From SIAJ01 sp036266155 (GTDB lineage Bacteria; Planctomycetota; Planctomycetia; Gemmatales; Gemmataceae), in assembly GCA_036266155.1 (NCBI GenBank), contig DATANR010000503.1, forward strand, positions 1 to 47,992: DNA of 47,992 bases. The letters are read 5' to 3'. The translations under genes were made by a program, and so were the position numbers. A model generated the notes under the pieces. The model saw only the letters and a program-made list of their open reading frames with translations, did not search any database and had not been told where the DNA came from. This document shows positions 39,353-47,992 of this stretch, piece by piece. Within the stretch, counting starts at the first letter, position 1, and each line of letters opens with the position of its first letter.

Positions 39353-41188
39353 ATGCGCCGGAACGACATCCGCAATATTGCCGTCATCGCTCACGTCGAC
39401 CATGGCAAGACGACCATGGTCGATCAGATGCTCCGTCAGTCCGGTTTGTTCCGCTCCGAAGAGTTGGACAAACTCGCTGGCGGTCAGCATGGATTGATTG
39501 TCGACTCCAACGACCTCGAACGCGAACGCGGCATCACGATCCTCGCCAAGAACATCGCCATTCGGCTCGGCGACGTGAAAGTCAACCTGATGGATACGCC
39601 GGGCCACGCCGACTTCGGCGGCGAGGTCGAGCGGATTCTCCAGATGGCCGATGGTGTATTCCTTCTCGTCGATGCAGCTGAAGGCCCCCTGCCGCAGACG
39701 CGGTTCGTGCTTCGGAAGGCGTTCGAGCACAAGCTGAAGCCGGTCGTGGTCATCAACAAGATCGATCGGCCGGACGCACGCATCGCCGACGTGCATAATC
39801 TGATTTTCGACTTGTTTCTTGAGATGGGCGCGGACGATGCGACACTCGATTTTCCACTGATTTACGCGTCCGGCAAGAATGGCGTGGCAACGACTGACCT
39901 GAACGTTCCGCCGAAGAACCTGAAGCCGCTGTTCGATGCGATTCTTACGAAGATTCCGGCGCCCGAGGCCGAGCCTGACGAACCGCTGCAGATGCAAGTT
40001 GTGTCGCTCGAATACAGCGATTACGTCGGTCGCATTGCCGTTGGCAAAATCAACCGTGGTCGCATCAAGAAGAACCAGCGCGTCGCTCTGATCAAGCAGA
40101 AGGATGGCAGACGTGTCGACGACACGATCGTGCAGATCCTGGAATACGATCGTCTCGGCAAAAAGGAAATCGACACACTGGCGGCGGGCGACATTTGCGC
40201 CGTCGTCGGCCTCGATGAGGCGGACATCGGCGATACGATTGCCGATTTCGATCGTCCGGAGGCGTTGCCGGCCATCGCCATCGACGAGCCGACGCTCGAC
40301 ATGGTGTTCCGCATCAACGATTCGCCGTTCTGTGGCCAGGAAGGCAAGCCGCTCACGAGTCGCGAACTGCGCGACCGGCTCGACCGCGAGTTGCAGCGCA
40401 ACGTAGCGATGCGCGTGCGGCCGAGCGAGAGCGGCGACCAGTACATCGTCTCGGGCCGTGGCCTATTGCATCTGTCGATTTTGCTGGAGACGATGCGCCG
40501 TGAAGGGTCGGAACTTGCGGTCGGCAAGCCGAAGGTGATCATCAAGGAGGTCAACGGCCAAAAGATGGAGCCGTTCGAGTATCTGGTGATCGACGTGCCG
40601 GCCTCGCACATCGGCCCTGTCATGGCATTGGTTTTGGAGCGACAAGGCCAGTGCATGAAGATGGAAGGCGGTGACGAGTTGACGCATCTGGAATTCGTGA
40701 TCCCCGCACGCGGCCTGATCGGCATGCGCACGCGGCTCATGACTGCCACCAGCGGGCTCGCGATCGTGCATCACAATTTCCACGAATACGGCCCGGTGAA
40801 GCCGTTGCAGGAAGGCCGAGCCAGTGGCGTGATGGTCTCGACGGAAACGGGCAAGGCAACGGCTTACGCCCTGGAAGGCTTGCAAGACCGCGGCATTCTG
40901 TTCGTTGCGCCGATGGAGCCGATCTACGAGGGTCAGCTCGTCGCGGAGCACTGCCGCGATAATGATCTCCCGGTCAACGCGGCGCGCGAAAAGAAACTGA
41001 CCAACATCCGCTCGGCAACCAGCGAAATCAAGACGGTCCTCAAACCGCCACGTCGTTTCGAGCTGGAGGCGGCGCTGGAGTACATCGAAGACGACGAGTT
41101 GGTGGAGATCACGCCGAAGTCGGTGCGCTTGCGGAAGGCGCTGCTCAAGGAAGCGGACCGGAAGAAGGCGGATCGGAATAAGGGGTAA
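39353..41188 (+). CDS. typA: GTP-binding ribosome factor TypA/BipA
   Basis: Translational GTPase that acts on ribosomes under stress and cold. 611 residues from ATG 39353, matching the usual start RRNDIRNIAVIAHVDHGKTT; an upstream ATG at 39311 adds a non-homologous leader. G1 is AHVDHGKT (13–20), G3 DTPGHADF, G4 NKID. The C-terminal EF-G-like and TypA-specific domains (ATSGLAIVHHNFHEYGP, ETGKATAYALEGLQDRG) are complete. No clear ribosome site. Confidence 0.97.
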   Translation: MRRNDIRNIAVIAHVDHGKTTMVDQMLRQSGLFRSEELDKLAGGQHGLIVDSNDLERERGITILAKNIAIRLGDVKVNLMDTPGHADFGGEVERILQMADGVFLLVDAAEGPLPQTRFVLRKAFEHKLKPVVVINKIDRPDARIADVHNLIFDLFLEMGADDATLDFPLIYASGKNGVATTDLNVPPKNLKPLFDAILTKIPAPEAEPDEPLQMQVVSLEYSDYVGRIAVGKINRGRIKKNQRVALIKQKDGRRVDDTIVQILEYDRLGKKEIDTLAAGDICAVVGLDEADIGDTIADFDRPEALPAIAIDEPTLDMVFRINDSPFCGQEGKPLTSRELRDRLDRELQRNVAMRVRPSESGDQYIVSGRGLLHLSILLETMRREGSELAVGKPKVIIKEVNGQKMEPFEYLVIDVPASHIGPVMALVLERQGQCMKMEGGDELTHLEFVIPARGLIGMRTRLMTATSGLAIVHHNFHEYGPVKPLQEGRASGVMVSTETGKATAYALEGLQDRGILFVAPMEPIYEGQLVAEHCRDNDLPVNAAREKKLTNIRSATSEIKTVLKPPRRFELEAALEYIEDDELVEITPKSVRLRKALLKEADRKKADRNKG

Positions 41189-41213
41189 GCCCGCGGACGG
41201 CCGAGCGCGAACC

Positions 41214-41231
41214 GCTACGCCGCGAGCGGCG
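41214..41231. repeat. Copy of the 2294 hairpin arm
   Basis: GCTACGCCGCGAGCGGCG differs at one base from the right arm at 2323–2340. It lies in the 56-bp gap between typA and mutS2 and can form a small hairpin of its own. Confidence 0.6.
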
Positions 41232-41244
41232 TCCTCACCACTTC

Positions 41245-43176
41245 ATGGACGCACACACCCTTAACCTTCTGGAGTTCGACAAAGTCCGCGCTCTATTGGC
41301 GGAATACGCGGCTACGTCCCTCGGTGCCGATCTCGCGCGCCAGATTGAGCCATCACGCGACGTCGACAAAGTGCGCCTCGGCCTGACGCTCGTGTCGGAG
41401 ATGGTCGAGGCGTTGATGGCCGGCCAGGCCCCGCCATTCGGAGGCATTCACGACATCCGTCTGCTCGTGCGTCGGGCGGCGATCGGCACCATGTTGACGG
41501 CCGAGCAACTTCTGCAGGTCGCCGACACCTTGACCGCGACCGGTTCCTTTTATCGCTATCGTATGCGGCTCGACGGGCGGCTCATTCGACTCATCGAGAT
41601 GCTCGCTCCGATCGAGGATCTGGGCCCTCTCGGCAAATCAATCACCGCCATGATCGACGGCCGTGGGCATGTCATCGACGCCGCCAGCCAGGAACTGGCT
41701 GAAGTTCGGCACAAGCTCGCGGCTTTGGAAGAGCGGGTTCAGCACGAAATCAAACGCCTGCTTCGCGACCCGCAATTGCGGGCCATCCTCCGCTATCCGA
41801 ATGCGACGGTGAATGGCGACCACTATGTTCTGCCGGTGGCCGCGAACCATCGGCAAAAGGTCGCCGGCGTTGTCCATCGCACGAGCAGCACGGGCGAGAC
41901 CGTATTTATCGAGCCATCTGCCGTCGCGGCTCTTTCGGCGGAGCGGACGGTGCTGAAGGCGGACGAGGATCGCGAGGTGCGGCGCATTCTTCGTAAGCTC
42001 AGCGCCGATGTTGGTCGATGGAGCCGGCCGATCGAGGGGGCAATCAACGCGATCGCCCAGGTCGATCTCGTGACCGCGAAGGCGCGCCATAGCCGCGACT
42101 TCAACATGTTTGCGCCTGAAGTTAACACCGAGGGCCGCCTCTGGCTGCGCTCGGCTCGACATCCGCTGTTAGAACACTTGTTTCGCAACGAGCATGTGAA
42201 AACGCCCAATGACGGCGAGAAGGTAGCAGAACGGAAAGTTGTGCCGATCGACGTGAAGCTCGGGATCGGCTTCAATCAGTTGGTCATCACGGGCCCGAAT
42301 ACCGGTGGCAAGACGGTGACGATCAAGACGACCGGATTGCTGGCCCTAATGGCTCAGAGCGGCATGCACATCCCGGCGGGGGAAGGCAGCACCGTGCCCG
42401 TCTGGTCGCAGATCCTTGCCGACATCGGCGACGAGCAGAGCATCGAACAATCGTTGAGCACGTTCAGTTCGCATATCTCGCGCATCGCGACCATCTTCGC
42501 GGCCGCCGATGCGAACAGCTTGGTGCTGCTTGATGAACTCGGCGCCGGCACCGACCCGACGGAAGGGGCCGCGCTCGGCCGCGCGATCCTCGATCAGCTT
42601 GATGCCGTCGGCTGTCGAGCGATTGTCACGACGCACCTGGGCGATCTGAAGACATACGCGTTCACGAACGACCGTGCCGAGAATGGAGCTGTCGAATTCG
42701 ACATTGAGACGCTGCGGCCAACATATCGCCTAAACATCGGCCAGTTCGGCATGTCAAACGCGTTACAGATCGCGCGACGGCTGAAACTGCCAAAGGAACT
42801 GCTGAAACGAGCCCGCAAGTACATCAAACGACGGAAGGGCAAGACGGGCGAGCTTAACCGCCTTCAGCAATTGCGTGAGGAAGCGGAGAAAGCACGCACC
42901 GCAGCCCTGGCGCATCAGCATGAGGCCGACCGACAAAAGGTCGAGTTCGAACGACGACTGGTGGAGCTGGAACAGAAATCCGCCGCCGAGGGTCGGCTCA
43001 ATGAGTGGCGCTCGAAATTGCAGCCGGGCGACGCGGTTTATTCACCCAAATTCGGGAAGACGGGAAAGGTCGCGCGCATCAATCAGGCCAAGGGAACACT
43101 GTTCATTTCCGTGGGAATCGGCCAATGGGAGCTGTTCCTCAATGAGGTCCTTCCCGAAGCGCCTGCGGAGAATTAG
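41245..43176 (+). CDS. MutS2-family ATPase without Smr domain
   Basis: 643 residues; typical MutS2 proteins are about 780–800. MutS core present: TGPNTGGKTVT Walker A (349–359), LVLLDELGAGTDP Walker B, and TTHLGDLK. A helical clamp region follows and the protein ends with a KOW-like module (LQPGDAVYSPKFGKTGKVAR). The C-terminal Smr endonuclease domain is absent, with an orderly stop, so this looks like a natural short form. Roles in recombination suppression or ribosome rescue are known for the family; the second needs Smr in some species. Confidence 0.93.
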   Translation: MDAHTLNLLEFDKVRALLAEYAATSLGADLARQIEPSRDVDKVRLGLTLVSEMVEALMAGQAPPFGGIHDIRLLVRRAAIGTMLTAEQLLQVADTLTATGSFYRYRMRLDGRLIRLIEMLAPIEDLGPLGKSITAMIDGRGHVIDAASQELAEVRHKLAALEERVQHEIKRLLRDPQLRAILRYPNATVNGDHYVLPVAANHRQKVAGVVHRTSSTGETVFIEPSAVAALSAERTVLKADEDREVRRILRKLSADVGRWSRPIEGAINAIAQVDLVTAKARHSRDFNMFAPEVNTEGRLWLRSARHPLLEHLFRNEHVKTPNDGEKVAERKVVPIDVKLGIGFNQLVITGPNTGGKTVTIKTTGLLALMAQSGMHIPAGEGSTVPVWSQILADIGDEQSIEQSLSTFSSHISRIATIFAAADANSLVLLDELGAGTDPTEGAALGRAILDQLDAVGCRAIVTTHLGDLKTYAFTNDRAENGAVEFDIETLRPTYRLNIGQFGMSNALQIARRLKLPKELLKRARKYIKRRKGKTGELNRLQQLREEAEKARTAALAHQHEADRQKVEFERRLVELEQKSAAEGRLNEWRSKLQPGDAVYSPKFGKTGKVARINQAKGTLFISVGIGQWELFLNEVLPEAPAEN

Positions 43177-43271
43177 CCGCCGCGCTGCTTTTTCACTGTC
43201 ATGTCAGCTTGCACTGTGGTTAACTGTCAGTGTGTTTGTGGTTCACCGTGAAACCTCTCCCAGGTGCCACC

Positions 43272-44195
43272 ATGCCGGATCGCATTCGCTTCACGCGCCG
43301 CGAGGCGATGGCTGCCGGGGCCATCGCCGTCGCCGGGCTCGCTTCTGCCGACACTCCCAGGAAATCAACAATGAAGGGCAACATCAAACAATCGGTCGTC
43401 GCCTGGTGCTTCATGGCCGGCGGCGACAAGTGGTCGCTCGACCAGACGTGCGACGTCACCAAGAGCTTCGGCGTCCCTTCTGTCGAGATTGTCGGCCCGG
43501 AGGATTTTGCGACGCTCAAGAAGCACGGTCTCACGTGTGCGATCGCGTCGAACACGATGCCGGGGGCGCCGTTCAAGACCGGCTTTAACAATCCGAAATA
43601 CCACGATGAACTCGTCGCGCGCTACACAAAGGTGATCGACGCCTGTGCCGACTTTGGTTGTCCGAGCGTCATCGGCTTCACCGGCTACAAGTTCAACGAA
43701 CCCGACGATCCCAAGAGCGGTGAAATCTCGTTAGAGGAAGGGGCCAAGAACTGCATCGCGGGCATGAAGCGCATCATTGGCCACGCCGAAAAGAAGGGCA
43801 TCAACCTCTGTATCGAGCATCTGAACACGCGCGACGACAGCCATCCGATGAAGGGCCACCCCGGCTATCAGGGCGACGACCTCGACTACGTTTGCAAGAT
43901 TCTGCGCGCGATCGGTTCGCCGCGCGCCAAGCTGCTGTTCGACGTGTACCACGTGCAGATCATGCACGGCGACGTCATTCGGCGGATCGAGCAGTGCAAG
44001 GACGTGATCGGCCACATCCACACGGCGGGGAATCCAGGCCGCGGAGAGCTGGATGACACGCAGGAAATCAACTACCCGCCAATCATGCGGAAGTTGCTCG
44101 CGATCAAGTACGCTGGGTTCGTGGGTCAAGAATTCATTCCGACGCGCGACCCGAAGGCTGGACTCGCGGAGGCGTTCAAACTGTGTGATGTGTAA
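43272..44195 (+). CDS. Tat-exported hydroxypyruvate isomerase-like TIM barrel
   Basis: 307 residues. The twin-arginine signal is RRE plus a hydrophobic stretch (FTRREAMAAGAIAVAGLASA). The body is an AP endonuclease 2-type TIM barrel: ACADFGCPSVIGFTG, CIEHLNTRDD, LLFDVYHVQIMHGD and HIHTAGNPGRGE, whose E/D/H residues match metal ligands in hydroxypyruvate isomerase. Sugar isomerisation in the periplasm is the family-based guess. It has a hairpin directly after the stop. Confidence 0.9.
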   Translation: MPDRIRFTRREAMAAGAIAVAGLASADTPRKSTMKGNIKQSVVAWCFMAGGDKWSLDQTCDVTKSFGVPSVEIVGPEDFATLKKHGLTCAIASNTMPGAPFKTGFNNPKYHDELVARYTKVIDACADFGCPSVIGFTGYKFNEPDDPKSGEISLEEGAKNCIAGMKRIIGHAEKKGINLCIEHLNTRDDSHPMKGHPGYQGDDLDYVCKILRAIGSPRAKLLFDVYHVQIMHGDVIRRIEQCKDVIGHIHTAGNPGRGELDDTQEINYPPIMRKLLAIKYAGFVGQEFIPTRDPKAGLAEAFKLCDV

Positions 44196-44203
44196 TCGGA
44201 ATT

Positions 44204-44240
44204 CGTTTAGCGGTCGTCCCGACGGGACGACCGCTAAACG
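44204..44240. terminator. Perfect 17-bp hairpin between convergent genes
   Basis: CGTTTAGCGGTCGTCCC (44204–44220), a 3-nt loop and its exact reverse complement (44224–44240). It ends right at the stop codon of the minus-strand propeller gene. Confidence 0.8.
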
Positions 44241-45338
44241 TCATTTTGCCACTCGTCCGACGCCGAACTGGTCTCCCGTCTTCACGACCTTGCCGCCCTT
44301 GCAATGTACTTCGACCATCTTCTCGCTATGCACTTCGCGGCCCGTTTCATCGGATAACGCCATGAGAATCTTCTTCGTGGCCGTGTCGATCACTTCGCCG
44401 GTGGACGGATAGGCAAACTTGCCATCCAAACTGAACGTGATCCAGCCCGGCTGCTCGCGCAGTGCGATACTCTCCTTCTGCTTCGGCGGCATGACCGTGT
44501 TATCGAAGACATGCACCCGCTGGTTGAACGCGTCAACGACCCACACTTCTTTCTCGTCAGGTGTCAGACCGATGCCGTGGCTTGGACAGCCGTGGCGCTT
44601 GGTCGGGCCTTTCTTGAAGCCCTCGACTTCCACTCGATGTAGTTTCTTGCCGGTCGTTAGATCGCCGATCTCGAAGCCGAGGCACTCGTTCACGTTAACG
44701 TAGACGAGCGTCTGGGCCCCGTTCACGGTGAACGGCCGAATTGAAGCGGCGAACGGGCCGATGGTGCCGACGACTTTGTGCGTCTTCGTGTCCGCGACCG
44801 TCAGCAGCGGCGACTTGAGGCCGGCCAGGTACATTCGCGAACCATCAAGGCCGACGACCGTATTGTGTGCGCCGCTCTTGGGCTCGATCGTGGCGATGAC
44901 GTTGCCTGTGTCCCCATCGACGACGTTCCAGATGTCTTTTTCAAACGATGGGACATACAGCACTTTGCCATCTGGCGTCATCGACATGCGATCGCAGCCT
45001 TGCGGGAGCGCTTTTTCCCAAAGCGTTTTTTCGGTGATTAGATCAAGGCAATAGAGCTTCTGCGGCGTCGTGAAGTAGAGCCGCCCCGTCGCGGCCGAAG
45101 CGCAGACGCCTTTCATGTTGTCCGGCGACTTGGCTTGGCTATGCGGGGTCTCGATGCGCTTGACAAACTTGTGCCCATGATCAATGTCGAAGACGAGCAC
45201 GCCGGCCCCGCCGAACTCGAGGAGATTGCGGATGCCAGGAGTGGCGACATACAAATAACGGCCGTCGGGCAATCCGTCGGCTGTGGCCGGAATCGCGAGG
45301 ACCAGGGCGGCAAGAAGTGTAAAATAGGTGCGACGCAT
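44241..45338 (-). CDS. Secreted YVTN-type beta-propeller protein
   Basis: 365 residues from ATG 45338 with a signal peptide (MRRTYFTLLAALVLAIPATA); AGG seven bases upstream supports this start over 45380. Repeats such as GRYLYVATPGI, GRLYFTTPQKLYCLD, GKVLYVPSFEKDIWNVVD and VVGLDGSRMYLAG are propeller blades. Substrate or partner is not known. It diverges from the PSCyt1/DUF1549 gene at 45432, with which related proteins often occur in planctomycetes. Confidence 0.9.
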   Translation of the reverse strand: MRRTYFTLLAALVLAIPATADGLPDGRYLYVATPGIRNLLEFGGAGVLVFDIDHGHKFVKRIETPHSQAKSPDNMKGVCASAATGRLYFTTPQKLYCLDLITEKTLWEKALPQGCDRMSMTPDGKVLYVPSFEKDIWNVVDGDTGNVIATIEPKSGAHNTVVGLDGSRMYLAGLKSPLLTVADTKTHKVVGTIGPFAASIRPFTVNGAQTLVYVNVNECLGFEIGDLTTGKKLHRVEVEGFKKGPTKRHGCPSHGIGLTPDEKEVWVVDAFNQRVHVFDNTVMPPKQKESIALREQPGWITFSLDGKFAYPSTGEVIDTATKKILMALSDETGREVHSEKMVEVHCKGGKVVKTGDQFGVGRVAK

Positions 45339-45431
45339 TTGCGGCCTACCATCGGTGGTTGAATGCTCTTGATCGAGCATCGAGCGCCGGTCTATCTTAC
45401 ACGCCTACCTGAATTTGCCTTCCGAATGCCA

Positions 45432-47992
<2,561 letters not shown>

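Overview
The window looks like a high-GC chromosome segment from a planctomycete, most likely of the Gemmata/Gemmataceae type, carrying one integrated mobile element. The lineage call rests on a PSCyt1–DUF1549–DUF1553 cytochrome protein at the right end, a Tat-dependent sugar-isomerase-like TIM barrel, many secreted TPR or beta-propeller proteins of the planctomycete style, and GC-rich hairpin repeats between genes. It was read by eye only, so family names are motif-based.

Left chromosomal part (1–10049): a secreted protein with a thioredoxin fold that lacks its cysteines; queC and queF for queuosine-type 7-deazaguanine synthesis, transcribed divergently; a secreted TPR protein followed by an AlkA-type DNA glycosylase; a Sua5/TsaC tRNA-modification enzyme divergent from a TPR protein; a membrane-anchored CX5R phosphatase overlapping a family 2 glycosyltransferase; and tRNA-Arg(CCT) on the minus strand.

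Integrated element (10009–25716, about 15.7 kb): exactly 41 identical bases, the 5' part of tRNA-Arg(CCT), bound it as attL and attR. It encodes a tyrosine integrase, an unknown four-helix membrane protein, an HK97-type major capsid protein, a wrecked DUF4062 gene, a tail tape-measure protein, a small DNA-binding protein, a protein with two tandem sigma-70 region-2 modules, an XRE repressor facing two identical-core operators over a TTGACA promoter, three excisionase/AlpA-like helix-turn-helix proteins, and a PrimPol–D5 helicase. I found no terminase, portal, protease, other tail or lysis gene. It is either a decayed prophage or a compact satellite-like island that keeps one capsid and one tail gene. 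The layout suggests a repressor-controlled rightward replication operon (19.86–25.35 kb), with the sigma-like protein as a candidate activator of the structural genes. That last point is inference.

Right chromosomal part (25717–47992): a CtBP-like dehydrogenase and a thioredoxin-TPR (CnoX-like) protein; then on the minus strand hisH, prepilin peptidase, aroK, a two-gene RelE/ParE-like candidate pair and the remains of a PIN-type toxin–antitoxin locus; an ICMT-like methyltransferase and a second CX5R phosphatase; a long minus-strand pair (zinc-ribbon membrane protein and a DUF255 thioredoxin–DsbD-like fusion); a secreted protein, a SixA-like phosphatase, typA, a mutS2 without its Smr domain, the Tat TIM barrel, a beta-propeller protein and, cut by the window end, the PSCyt1/DUF1549/DUF1553 protein. 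Hairpins separate most convergent genes.
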